A DNA stretch of 8,969 nt. It comes from Desulfobacula sp. GTDB lineage: Bacteria > Desulfobacterota > Desulfobacteria > Desulfobacterales > Desulfobacteraceae. The stretch is from positions 1 to 8,969 of the forward strand of contig JAOZRF010000091.1 of assembly GCA_029940245.1 (NCBI GenBank), in the 5' to 3' direction. Within the stretch, counting starts at the first letter, position 1; every line of letters begins with the position of its first letter. The position numbers and the translations under genes were made by a program. The notes below the pieces were generated by a model that saw nothing but the letters and a program-made list of their open reading frames with translations, had not been told where the DNA came from and searched no databases. Of the stretch, positions 1 through 7,143 are shown one piece after another.

Positions 1-1371
1 GCCAACCCTCTTTTAGGATTTGGAAGAATCTATGCAAGGCCTGAAGTGGCCAAATTTCTGGAAAACTGTGTGCATAAACTGATTAATGATAAAACCTATA
101 CTTGGGAAGATTTCAGGCACGCGATTGCTCTCAAGGATATCACGGTCTGGGGTGCTGCCATTGATACCCTTGAAAATACTTCCAGGTTTGCCAAAGGTGA
201 AAAGACAGGCCCTTTAACTGTTTTCCATCTGTTTGATCAACCTCTGGCCATTACTGATCAGTATGAAGGCTATGTCGGAACCCTTATTTTACCAAAAGCT
301 GTGATTAAAAAAGCGGCTGATGACTCTTTACTGGTCAATTATTTTACTCCCAGAAAAAAAGTGGTCGAAGCTATAAAAATGACCTATCCCGGGATTCAAT
401 CCAATCATATCCATGTATGGACACTCCAGGGGAAAAACAGGGAGGCCAGAATCGGAAAATTATGGGAAGACTGGCAGGAACAAGGTGTTCATCTTGTGGA
501 TAAAAGCTGGACCCTGCCCACGGGCTTTCATCCCTTCACTGATTCAGGAACTTATGCACCAACCTTTTCCGTAAAGACCTGGGAAAATGAAAACAATGAT
601 ATCCATCTTTTTATTGTCGACGGATATGCTGCATCTGCTGAAGCAATCCAGGCAGCAAGCCTTTGCTCTATTCTTGATATTGATGTCTCCCTTGCCATAT
701 TGTCGTCAAAATTTATCTTAAGCTTTGATAAAGATGCCGCCAGCATGAAACTTGATCCGGATGCCGATGATTTTGCCCTGCGCCTTAAAGATGAGATCTT
801 TAATGCGGATATTGATGATGCCATGGTTGAAACCTACCGGGAGAGCATCCTGCAGGCCCGCGACGCAGGAATCCCATTAAAGAAAAAAACCCTGACGGCA
901 GATGACCTGATTGCTGAAAAAAAATGGCGTGCACTTGCCACATCAGGATATATGCTCCCTGATCCGTATTCAGGATTTCCCGGTGTCAGCCAGATTTCAG
1001 ATGATACCTATTCCGTCACGGTTCGAATGACCACGGAGAATGCAGACAAAAAAATAACCTTTGCCCTTAAACTGCTTGAAACCTTTGGTGAAAGCAAGCT
1101 TGTTTTTACTCCGCTTCTGAACCGGTTTTTAAAGGGAGAGGATTTTATGGCCAGGGCGGTTAAAATTTCAGATTCAGGCAGAATCAGAAACGAGCTTCAA
1201 ACCCTTTGCACGGATGCGCTGGAATATTTTGGAGACAAGGTTATTCTAAAATTTAATAAAATCCCCAAGGCAACCATTTCAGAAAAGGAACAGAAAATGC
1301 TCAGACATATCCTGATATGGTATAAGAAACATTATCCCATCTGGTTTGAATGGCTTGAACTCAGCGAATAA
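1..1371 (+). CDS. Unrecognised protein, 5' end missing (C-terminal 456 residues)
   Basis: The frame is open from base 1 to a TAA at 1369-1371, so the start lies beyond the left edge. A GTG at 46 has an AAGG six bases upstream and could be read as a start, but 15 sensible in-frame codons precede it (beginning ANPLLGFGRIYARPE), so I treat the gene as truncated by the window. The protein is soluble-looking, with no obvious membrane segment or signal peptide in the visible part. It has aromatic-rich stretches (HVWTLQGKNREARIGKLWED near visible residues 138-157) and a small-residue helix (VDGYAASAEAIQAASL near 206-221) that might line a ligand site. The C-terminus is rich in Lys, Trp and Tyr. I recognise no family and assign no function. 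It converges on clpB with a 110-nt gap. Coding status is secure from length and composition. Confidence 0.85.
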   Translation, partial: ANPLLGFGRIYARPEVAKFLENCVHKLINDKTYTWEDFRHAIALKDITVWGAAIDTLENTSRFAKGEKTGPLTVFHLFDQPLAITDQYEGYVGTLILPKAVIKKAADDSLLVNYFTPRKKVVEAIKMTYPGIQSNHIHVWTLQGKNREARIGKLWEDWQEQGVHLVDKSWTLPTGFHPFTDSGTYAPTFSVKTWENENNDIHLFIVDGYAASAEAIQAASLCSILDIDVSLAILSSKFILSFDKDAASMKLDPDADDFALRLKDEIFNADIDDAMVETYRESILQARDAGIPLKKKTLTADDLIAEKKWRALATSGYMLPDPYSGFPGVSQISDDTYSVTVRMTTENADKKITFALKLLETFGESKLVFTPLLNRFLKGEDFMARAVKISDSGRIRNELQTLCTDALEYFGDKVILKFNKIPKATISEKEQKMLRHILIWYKKHYPIWFEWLELSE

Positions 1372-1404
1372 TGGAAGGGATGAAATCGCATCCTGCCACC
1401 ATCC

Positions 1405-1471
1405 GGGACCTGTTCCATAAATTTATGGAACAGGTAAAGAAAATGGTATAAAGTTATTTTTGAGTGGTCCC
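1405..1471. repeat. Candidate 67-bp MITE-like element between convergent genes
   Basis: The segment starts with GGGACC (1405-1410) and ends with its reverse complement GGTCCC (1466-1471). It contains a 28-bp perfect palindrome and most of a repeat also found at the right end of the window. Short terminal inverted repeats around a non-coding palindrome, sitting in a gap between convergent genes, are what a small non-autonomous element looks like. No convincing target-site duplication is visible, and the homology with the distal copy runs five bases past the GGTCCC end, so the boundaries are uncertain. Confidence 0.35.
1408..1435. repeat. 28-bp perfect palindrome
   Basis: The arm ACCTGTTCCATAAA is followed directly by its exact reverse complement, with no spacer. 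It lies between the stop codons of the upstream gene and clpB. A transcript could fold it into a hairpin on either strand, but no T-run follows on either side, so it is a poor intrinsic terminator. It may instead be a protein-binding site, a REP-like unit or the core of a small mobile element. Confidence 0.75.
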
Positions 1472-1476
1472 TGAGC
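1440..1476 (-). repeat. Dispersed repeat, copy A (related to copy B at 8915-8948)
   Basis: Read on the minus strand, 1476-1449 matches plus-strand 8915-8942 at 26 of 28 positions, including an exact 19-base core CCACTCAAAAATAACTTTA. A further CATTTT is shared after a 3-nt indel. The copy begins five bases past the clpB stop codon. The two copies are in opposite orientation and about 7.4 kb apart. A 19-base exact match is not expected by chance in a window this size, so this is a genuine dispersed repeat, probably the end of an insertion sequence or MITE family. Confidence 0.7.
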
Positions 1477-1481
1477 AATTT

Positions 1482-4070
1482 TCAGCTCTTCAATATCAAC
1501 CCTGACCCATCGCTTTTTTGGATAAAATGAATAGTCGATCCTTCCCCAAAATCTCCTTTTAGGATCGCCATGGACAAGGGATTTTCAATCTCCTGCTGGA
1601 TGACCCGTTTTAAGGGACGAGCGCCAAAGGTGGGGTCATATCCCTTTTGTGCCAGATGTTCCATTGCGTTGTCATCCAGGCGGATCTTCAGGTTCCGGGA
1701 CTTGAGCCGCTGATTGAGTTTTTCGATCTGGATGGCGGCAATCTGTTTTATATTCTCAATTGTCAGCGCATGAAAGGTGATGATTTCATCAATCCGGTTC
1801 AAAAATTCAGGCCTGAACACCTCTTTGAGTGCATGGGCAATCTCCTTCTGGACATTATCATCCTCAAGCCCATTAATTCCTAAATCCTGTAGTAATCTGG
1901 ACCCTACATTGGATGTCATGATAATGATGGTATTTCTAAAATTTACTGTTCTGCCGTGGCCATCTGTCATCCTGCCATCATCCAGAACCTGGAGAAGCAC
2001 ATTAAAGACGTCCTGATGCGCTTTTTCAATCTCATCAAACAGGATCACGGAATAAGGACGTCTTCTGACAGCCTCTGTTAAAAAACCGCCTTCATCATAC
2101 CCCACATATCCCGGGGGTGCCCCGATTAGCCTTGCCACAGAATGCTTTTCCATGTATTCCGACATATCCACCCGGATCATGGCTTGATCGCTGTCAAAGA
2201 TAAATTGGGCAAGGGCTTTTGCAAGTTCGGTCTTTCCAACCCCTGTGGGGCCCATGAAAATAAAAGTGCCGATGGGACGGTCTTCAGGTTGAAGTCCTGA
2301 TCTGGCTCGTCTGACTGCATTGGATACGGCATCAATGGCTTTTTGCTGTCCTATGACCCTTTTTTTAATTACATCTTCCATAAGGGTCAGTTTTTCCTGC
2401 TCCCCCTGGAGCATTTTAGATACTGGGATCCCCGTCCAGGAGGACACCACTTCTGCTATATCTGATTCTTCCACATCCTCTTTGAGCATTCTTTTGTCCT
2501 GCTGGAAGTCGTTGAGAGTCTGTTTTTTGATTTCAAGATCCCTTTGCAATTGTGCGATGGTGCCGTATCTGATCTTGGCCACCGCTTCCAGGTCTCCATT
2601 ACGTTCTGCTACGTGGGCCTGGGTCTGAAACTTGTCAATATTCTCCCGGATGCCGCTGATCTGTTGAATAAGCTTTTTTTCACTGTCCCAGTGAAGTTTT
2701 AAAGGGGCAACTTCCTCTTTCATAACCGCAATATCCTTCTCAAGTTTTTCAAGCCGCTCTCTGGACGTCCTGTCTTTCTCCTTGAGCAGTGCCTGTCGTT
2801 CAATCTGGGCCTGGGTGATTTTTCTTGTGATCTCATCAATGGCCCTTGGCATGGAGTCAATCTCTATCCTCAGGCGGGAGGCACATTCGTCAATCAGGTC
2901 CACGGCCTTGTCCGGCAGAAACCGGTCTGCAATATACCGGTTGGACAGGGTGGCAGCAGCCACAAGGGCCGAGTCCTTTATCCGTATGCCATGGTGAACC
3001 TCATATTTTTCTTTCAATCCCCTTAAAATGGAGATGGTATCCTCCACCGTGGGTTCTTTTGCAAAAACCGGCTGAAAGCGCCTCTCAAGGGCAGCATCCT
3101 TTTCAATATACTTTCGATACTCATTCAGTGTGGTGGCACCAACACATCTTAAGGTCCCACGGGCTAAGGCAGGCTTCAGCATATTGGAGGCATCCACAGA
3201 CCCTTCTACAGCACCTGCTCCGACAACGGTATGCAACTCATCAATAAACAGTACCACTTCACCTTCTGCAGCTTCTACTTCTTTTAATACGGCCTTGAGC
3301 CGCTCTTCAAACTCACCTCTAAACTTTGCCCCGGCAACCAGGGCCCCCATATCAAGGGCAATTACCCGTCTGTTTTTCAATGTATCTGATACATCCCCTT
3401 CAATAATTCTCTGGGCCAGTCCTTCCACAATGGCTGTTTTACCAACTCCGGGTTCACCAATCAGTACCGGGTTATTTTTCCGCCGCCTTGACAGAACCTG
3501 AACAATCCGCCTGATTTCTTCATCCCTTCCAATGACCGGATCAAGCTTCCCATCCCGGGCAAGCTTAGTTAAATCCCTCCCGAATTTTTCAAGGGCCTGG
3601 TATTTTTCTTCCGGATTCCGGTCTGTCACAGTCTGGTTTCCCCGGATATCCTTTAACACAGTGAGAATGGCTTCTCTGGTGACACTATTTTGTTTCAGAA
3701 TATGAGAGGCTTCACCTTTCATTGTGGCAAGGGCAAGAAGAATATGCTCCAGACTCACATACTGGTCCTTCATCTTCCCGGCTTCTGAAAATGATTGATC
3801 CAATACCTGCTTTCCTGCCTGGGAAAGATAAATGTTTGATCCGCCCGAGACGGTTACAAGTTTTTCAATACCTGTCTGAATATCTTTTTTCAAGACATCC
3901 ATCCGGACACCAATCTTTTTTAATATTGAAAAAACAATTCCCTGGTCATCCTCAATCAGGGCCTTTAAAAAATGGACCGGCTCAATGGACTGGTTCCCAT
4001 ACTTTTGGGCCATATCATGCGCTGACTGGAAAAGTTCCTGTGATTTAATCGTTAATTTATCAAGTTTCAT
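1482..4070 (-). CDS. clpB: ATP-dependent disaggregase ClpB (Hsp100)
   Basis: This is a complete 862-residue ClpB, close to the usual length of about 860. It is the cytosolic AAA+ hexamer that works with DnaK/DnaJ/GrpE to pull polypeptides out of heat-induced aggregates. Domains in order: N-terminal Clp_N repeat domain (about 1-145); first ATPase with Walker A GEPGVGKT (205-212), aromatic pore loop [12 protein letters not shown] (247-258; Phe where many homologues have Tyr) and Walker B VVLFIDE (272-278); the M-domain coiled coil (about 410-530) that separates ClpB from ClpA and ClpC; second ATPase with Walker A GPTGVGKT (607-614), pore loop GYVGYDEGG (654-662), Walker [12 protein letters not shown] (675-685) and sensor-2 GARPLKR (816-822). 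The ATG at 4070 has an AAAGG Shine-Dalgarno six to eight bases upstream. All catalytic motifs are intact. It is transcribed alone, divergently from the cysteine operon. Confidence 0.98.
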   Translation of the reverse strand: MKLDKLTIKSQELFQSAHDMAQKYGNQSIEPVHFLKALIEDDQGIVFSILKKIGVRMDVLKKDIQTGIEKLVTVSGGSNIYLSQAGKQVLDQSFSEAGKMKDQYVSLEHILLALATMKGEASHILKQNSVTREAILTVLKDIRGNQTVTDRNPEEKYQALEKFGRDLTKLARDGKLDPVIGRDEEIRRIVQVLSRRRKNNPVLIGEPGVGKTAIVEGLAQRIIEGDVSDTLKNRRVIALDMGALVAGAKFRGEFEERLKAVLKEVEAAEGEVVLFIDELHTVVGAGAVEGSVDASNMLKPALARGTLRCVGATTLNEYRKYIEKDAALERRFQPVFAKEPTVEDTISILRGLKEKYEVHHGIRIKDSALVAAATLSNRYIADRFLPDKAVDLIDECASRLRIEIDSMPRAIDEITRKITQAQIERQALLKEKDRTSRERLEKLEKDIAVMKEEVAPLKLHWDSEKKLIQQISGIRENIDKFQTQAHVAERNGDLEAVAKIRYGTIAQLQRDLEIKKQTLNDFQQDKRMLKEDVEESDIAEVVSSWTGIPVSKMLQGEQEKLTLMEDVIKKRVIGQQKAIDAVSNAVRRARSGLQPEDRPIGTFIFMGPTGVGKTELAKALAQFIFDSDQAMIRVDMSEYMEKHSVARLIGAPPGYVGYDEGGFLTEAVRRRPYSVILFDEIEKAHQDVFNVLLQVLDDGRMTDGHGRTVNFRNTIIIMTSNVGSRLLQDLGINGLEDDNVQKEIAHALKEVFRPEFLNRIDEIITFHALTIENIKQIAAIQIEKLNQRLKSRNLKIRLDDNAMEHLAQKGYDPTFGARPLKRVIQQEIENPLSMAILKGDFGEGSTIHFIQKSDGSGLILKS

Positions 4071-4091
4071 AAAACACCTTTCTTATTATTT

Positions 4092-4120
4092 TTTATAAAT
4101 TATTACACAAAGTAATACAA
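4092..4120 (-). promoter_or_regulatory. Possible clpB promoter with internal dyad
   Basis: Upstream of clpB on the minus strand, TTGTAT (4120-4115) and TATAAA (4097-4092) are 17 bases apart, which would start transcription about 15 bases before the ATG. A 6-5-6 inverted repeat, TATTAC/GTAATA (4101-4117), lies in the spacer. TTGACG at 4136-4131 is an alternative -35 but has no good -10 at proper distance. I see no CIRCE element and no clear sigma-32 pair (CTTGAA with CCCCAT), so heat control is not evident. The region is very AT-rich, which makes chance matches likely. Confidence 0.3.
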
Positions 4121-4187
4121 TAAAATATAGCGTCAAGCAGATCTCGCATTTTTTTCACAGCCTATTCAAAGAATACATGGTTTCCCA

Positions 4188-4216
4188 TTGACAACTCCCA
4201 CTCTGTGGTATATTTT
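4188..4216 (+). promoter_or_regulatory. Sigma-70-type promoter of the HTH-cysE-cysK operon
   Basis: A consensus TTGACA (4188-4193) is followed after exactly 17 bases by TATTTT (4211-4216). An overlapping TATATT at 4209 would give a 15-base spacer. Transcription would begin near 4223, leaving a leader of roughly 47 bases before the ATG at 4270. That is too short for a T-box or SAM riboswitch, so control is more likely by a DNA-binding protein. Confidence 0.6.
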
Positions 4217-4233
4217 GATTAAACCAAATTATA
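4209..4233. promoter_or_regulatory. Candidate operator: 25-bp near-dyad on the cys operon promoter
   Basis: The segment is symmetric about 4221, with 10 of 12 base pairs matching. The informative core is TTTGATTAAACCAAA (4214-4228). It covers the -10 box and the expected transcription start, so a bound protein would block RNA polymerase. The adjacent HTH protein (4270-4665) is the obvious candidate ligand. AT-richness weakens the statistics. Confidence 0.4.
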
Positions 4234-4269
4234 ATAAATAATACTTCTTTAATTTAAAGACATGCAATA

Positions 4270-4665
4270 ATGGAAAGCAAGACATTTAAAAACATCAGAA
4301 CAAGGTTGAACAAGACCCAAAAAGATATCGCACAGCTTCTTGGAGTCTCTATCAAAGCAATCCACAGCTATGAACAAGGCTGGCGCAAAATACCCCATCA
4401 TGTTGAGCGGCAATTACTTTTCCTGCTTTCCCGGACTATTCTGAACATTGATACACCTTTGGAAAAATGCTGGGATATCCAGAAGTGTCCGGAAAAAAAA
4501 CTTAAAAAATGCCCTGCCTGGGAATTTAATTCAGGCGATTTATGCTGGTTTATTAATGGAACCAACTGTAGTGGAAAAGCCTACGATTCATGGGAAGATA
4601 AAATGGAAGAATGCAGAGTCTGCAAAGTTTTTAACCATTTTTTTAAAGCAGAAGAAGGGATTTAA
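4270..4665 (+). CDS. HTH regulator fused to a seven-cysteine (two-CW-like) domain
   Basis: This 131-residue protein has two parts. Residues 5-55 form an XRE-like helix-turn-helix (TQKDIAQLLGVSIKAIHSYEQG, roughly 15-37). Residues 65-125 form a cysteine-rich domain with Cys at 67, 73, 81, 92, 100, 115 and 118, in the pattern CW-x4-C-x7-CPA ... CW-x6-C ... CxxC. Two 'CW' pairs and a final CxxC recall the small two-CW domains of deltaproteobacteria; such spacing suits zinc or an Fe-S cluster. The gene leads the cysE-cysK operon and ends five bases before cysE. I infer a regulator of cysteine synthesis that may sense metal, redox state, thiol or sulfide; what it senses and whether it represses or activates cannot be read from sequence. 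The ribosome binding site is weak (AAAGA at 4256-4260). The coding call is firm, the role inferred. Confidence 0.85.
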   Translation: MESKTFKNIRTRLNKTQKDIAQLLGVSIKAIHSYEQGWRKIPHHVERQLLFLLSRTILNIDTPLEKCWDIQKCPEKKLKKCPAWEFNSGDLCWFINGTNCSGKAYDSWEDKMEECRVCKVFNHFFKAEEGI

Positions 4666-4670
4666 GACCA

Positions 4671-5657
4671 ATGAATAATTGTATTTTAAATAATACCTGT
4701 CGCACTGAAAGAGACAATGCGTCCGAGTATCGAAAAGAATTACCAGATGTCATCAATACCATTCTTACATCCATGGATGATGAGAGATGTTTTGCCCATA
4801 TCGGGGATGAACCCATTCATTTTTCAACAAGCGTAAAAGAAATGATTGATAAATTCAGGGAAATTCTTTTCCCCGGCTATTTTTCAGGTGAAAAAATTGA
4901 TGGGGCAAATCTTGTCTATAATATGGGCCAGGCTGTTTCACAGCTCTATGATATCCTGTCAGAACAAATTATTCATGTGCTGAGACATGACTGTCTGAGG
5001 TATGGTCAGGCATGCTCAGAATGTGAAAAAAAAGGCAACAAAACTGCCCTGAAAGTGATCCAGGCCATTCCTGAGCTTCGTATATCTCTGGCCGAGGATG
5101 TAAAAGGAGCTTATGAGGGCGATCCTGCGGCAAAAAGTCACGATGAAATAATTTTTTCTTATCCCGGACTATTTGCCATCACTGTTTACAGGATTGCCAA
5201 CATCCTATTCAACCTGGGTGTACCCCAGTTGCCGAGAATAATGACGGAACATGCCCATAGCCTGACCGGGATCGATATCCACCCGGGTGCAACAATAGGA
5301 GGAAGATTTGTCATTGATCATGGAACCGGTATTGTTGTGGGTGAAACCAGCGTGGTGGGCTATAATGTCAGGGTGTACCAGAATGTTACCATAGGAGCCC
5401 TGTCTCTTCCCCCGAATGCCGGAGAAAAACTCAGAGGGGCAAAGCGGCACCCCACCATTGAGGATGATGTCGTTATCTATTCAGGCGCCACCATTCTGGG
5501 AGGCGAAACTATTATTGGTGCCAGGTCCGTTGTGGGGGGAAATGTCTGGCTTACCAATTCCGTTCCACCGGACACAAAAGTATTTATGGAGTCTCCCGGC
5601 CTTGTTTACAAATATCAAGAATCTAAAAAGGAGCTGAAACATGAATACCAGGCATGA
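4671..5657 (+). CDS. cysE: Serine O-acetyltransferase (CysE/EpsC type, long form)
   Basis: This enzyme transfers acetyl from acetyl-CoA to L-serine, giving O-acetylserine for cysteine synthesis in the cytosol. At 328 residues it is longer than E. coli CysE (273), with a longer helical N-terminal region (about 1-195) before the left-handed beta-helix of hexapeptide repeats (about 200-300). The catalytic pair aligns as D202 (in GIDIHPGATIG) and H217 (in IDHGTGIVVGET), the same 15-residue spacing as E. coli D143/H158; H260 matches the RHP motif. The loop before RHP is longer than in E. coli. The N-terminal region carries C108, C115 and C118 (C-x6-C-x2-C), a possible metal site. The last residue is Ala, not the Ile that docks CysE into CysK in E. 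coli. The start has AAGG 12 bases upstream; the 3' end overlaps cysK by 17 bases, implying translational coupling. Confidence 0.95.
   Translation: MNNCILNNTCRTERDNASEYRKELPDVINTILTSMDDERCFAHIGDEPIHFSTSVKEMIDKFREILFPGYFSGEKIDGANLVYNMGQAVSQLYDILSEQIIHVLRHDCLRYGQACSECEKKGNKTALKVIQAIPELRISLAEDVKGAYEGDPAAKSHDEIIFSYPGLFAITVYRIANILFNLGVPQLPRIMTEHAHSLTGIDIHPGATIGGRFVIDHGTGIVVGETSVVGYNVRVYQNVTIGALSLPPNAGEKLRGAKRHPTIEDDVVIYSGATILGGETIIGARSVVGGNVWLTNSVPPDTKVFMESPGLVYKYQESKKELKHEYQA
5628..5633 (+). promoter_or_regulatory. Ribosome binding site of cysK, inside cysE
   Basis: A strong AAGGAG lies seven bases before the ATG at 5641, within the last codons of cysE. It fixes the cysK start and confirms that the two genes truly overlap by 17 bases in different frames. 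Confidence 0.85.
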
Positions 5658-6567
5658 TATTACAAAGACCTGTGGCAATACCCCATTGGTATATATCCGA
5701 TCCGCAAGCCTTGAAACCGGGGCAATGATTTATGGGAAAACTGAATTTTTTAACCCTGGCTCCAGCGTTAAGGATAGAATCGGCCTTGCCATGATTGAAG
5801 ATGCCTTTAAGACAGGAAAAATTAATTCAGAATCCACCCTTGTAGAACCCACCAGCGGCAATACAGGTATTGCTCTTGCCTTTGTGGCCAGGGTCAAAGG
5901 GCTGAAACTGATTTTAACCATGCCGGAAACCATGAGCATTGAAAGACGGCAACTGTTGAAACATCTTGGGGCCACTATTGTTCTAACCCCAGGCTCAAAA
6001 GGCATGAAAGGGGCCATTGAAGAAGCAAAAAAAATTGTTAAGGAAACACCCAATGCATTTATGCCGGATCAGTTTTCCAATCCTGCCAACCCTGAAATCC
6101 ATCGAAAAACCACTGCTCTGGAAATCTGGAAGGATACAAATGGCACTATTGATATCTTTGTCGCGGGAGTGGGTACGGGCGGCACCATTACAGGGGTATC
6201 AGAAGTATTGAAAGAAAAAAATCCAGATTTAAAAACCGTGGCAGTGGAACCTGTTGATTCGCCTGTCATCTCCGGCGGCAATCCCGGTCCCCACAAAATT
6301 CAGGGCATTGGTGCAGGTTTTATCCCTGAAAATCTAAATGTAGATATTCTCGATGAAATCATTCTAGTTGAAAATGAAGAAGCCTTTCAAGGGGCAAAAG
6401 ATCTTGCCAGACAAGAAGGCATCCTTTGTGGTATTTCATCGGGTGCTGCCTTTCATGCGGCAAAAACAATTGCCATACGTCCTGAAAACAAGGGCAAAAT
6501 CATTGTGTTTATCATCCCGGACACGGGGGAAAGATATCTGAGTACTGATCTATTTAAAACACCCTGA
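5641..6567 (+). CDS. cysK: Cysteine synthase (O-acetylserine sulfhydrylase)
   Basis: This PLP enzyme replaces the acetyl group of O-acetylserine with sulfide to form L-cysteine. The 308-residue length is normal for CysK. Visible motifs: PLP-binding lysine K44 in NPGSSVKDR; substrate loop TSGNTG (71-76); phosphate-binding glycine loop GVGTGGT (177-182, with GTITG following); GISSGA (264-269) near the cofactor ring nitrogen; and the C-terminal PDTGERYLST (293-302). The core is a straightforward fold-type II synthase with no extra regulatory (CBS) domain, which argues against cystathionine beta-synthase. It is the last gene of the operon and is followed by a hairpin terminator. In a sulfide-producing organism this route would assimilate sulfide directly. 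CysM-like use of other sulfur donors cannot be excluded from sequence. Confidence 0.96.
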   Translation: MNTRHDITKTCGNTPLVYIRSASLETGAMIYGKTEFFNPGSSVKDRIGLAMIEDAFKTGKINSESTLVEPTSGNTGIALAFVARVKGLKLILTMPETMSIERRQLLKHLGATIVLTPGSKGMKGAIEEAKKIVKETPNAFMPDQFSNPANPEIHRKTTALEIWKDTNGTIDIFVAGVGTGGTITGVSEVLKEKNPDLKTVAVEPVDSPVISGGNPGPHKIQGIGAGFIPENLNVDILDEIILVENEEAFQGAKDLARQEGILCGISSGAAFHAAKTIAIRPENKGKIIVFIIPDTGERYLSTDLFKTP

Positions 6568-6652
6568 TTAACAGAGGATAACCCGCAGGTCTATTTAAAT
6601 CCGGAAAAGCCTATCAATTGGCAATCACAGAATTTTATAAACAGTGCCTACC

Positions 6653-6702
6653 TATTTGGCCAAAATGCCAGGGTTGGCAAAATGGCCAAATAACAATTTT
6701 TT
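6653..6702 (+). terminator. Intrinsic terminator of the cys operon
   Basis: The left arm 6653-6669 and right arm 6676-6692 pair over 10 outer base pairs (TATTTGGCCA/TGGCCAAATA) and 4 inner ones (TGCC/GGCA), separated by three opposed A-A positions, with a 6-base loop AGGGTT. Six Ts follow at 6697-6702 after a four-base gap. It lies 86 bases past the cysK stop. The internal mismatch and the gap before the T-run make it somewhat imperfect. Confidence 0.65.
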
Positions 6703-6906
6703 AATGGATGTTATGATTGATCAAATTATCAAAAGGCATGCCTGGCCTGGATATATGGCGTGTTGTCAGGCTTTGAACCGATAGAATGATTGGTCTGCGA
6801 TGATACAGACTCCCGGATTCCGGTTTTCGATGAATGGTATTGATTTTTTTTAAAATTGGGTTGAGGGATTACCGGCGAGCTATGATCACAATCAGCTTCA
6901 TTTTGA
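6703..6906. other. Gene-poor spacer with no supported gene
   Basis: Between the cys terminator and the coding remnant I find no convincing gene. A 26-codon plus-strand frame (ATG at 6704, stop TAG at 6782) lacks a ribosome binding site. A 65-codon minus-strand frame (6926-6729) begins at TTG with no usable Shine-Dalgarno and encodes a Ser/Asn/Pro-rich chain resembling no family I know. The stretch looks like decayed or junction DNA between the cys operon and the hipBA module. Confidence 0.5.
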
Positions 6907-7071
6907 AATTTTTTCATATCTTTCAAGCCTACTTTGACAAAAAGCGTCTTCCTATCCTACGAAAAATTTATTGAGAAACTGAAAAATCTTGAAACCTTAC
7001 TTAGAAAATACAAATTTAAAGATGCACAAAATGTTTTAAAAGAATTATTTATAGATATCAAAGACGTATAA
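6907..7071 (+). pseudogene. Coding remnant: helical C-terminal tail without a start
   Basis: After a stop at 6904, the frame runs 54 codons to a TAA at 7069-7071. From about 6955 it reads like real protein: an amphipathic, Lys/Glu/Leu-rich helical stretch (SYEKFIEKLKNLETLLRKYK, then FKDAQNVLKELFIDIKDV). There is no ATG; a TTG at 6934 lacks a ribosome binding site. The pattern suits the C-terminal tail of a larger lost gene. Tails of this kind occur after receiver or HPt domains in hybrid histidine kinases, but that link is only a guess. It could alternatively be a short unannotated peptide gene using a rare start. Confidence 0.4.
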
Positions 7072-7143
7072 GGCTAAATAAAACTTGTGAAAAATCAAAT
7101 CACTTCAATAAAAAAACAGATAATTTTAATATTGAGAATACAA

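Noticed and set aside
1647..4048. Several plus-strand open frames of 70-130 codons across the clpB region
   Set aside because: They lie antisense to clpB, whose 862-residue frame is intact and conserved, and their products are Ser/Arg/Pro-rich shadow sequences without ribosome binding sites.
4223..4269. Riboswitch or T-box in front of the cysteine operon
   Set aside because: The predicted leader is only about 47 bases, AT-rich, and shows no stable stem, T-box sequence or SAM-riboswitch architecture.
4071..4269. CIRCE or sigma-32 heat-shock element for clpB
   Set aside because: No TTAGCACTC-N9-GAGTGCTAA and no CTTGAA/CCCCAT pair was found in the divergent region; the TATTAC/GTAATA dyad is a different sequence.
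6729..6926. Minus-strand 65-codon frame
   Set aside because: It starts at TTG, lacks a Shine-Dalgarno at proper spacing, has low-complexity polar composition and overlaps the better-looking plus-strand remnant at 6907-6926. I do not call it a gene.
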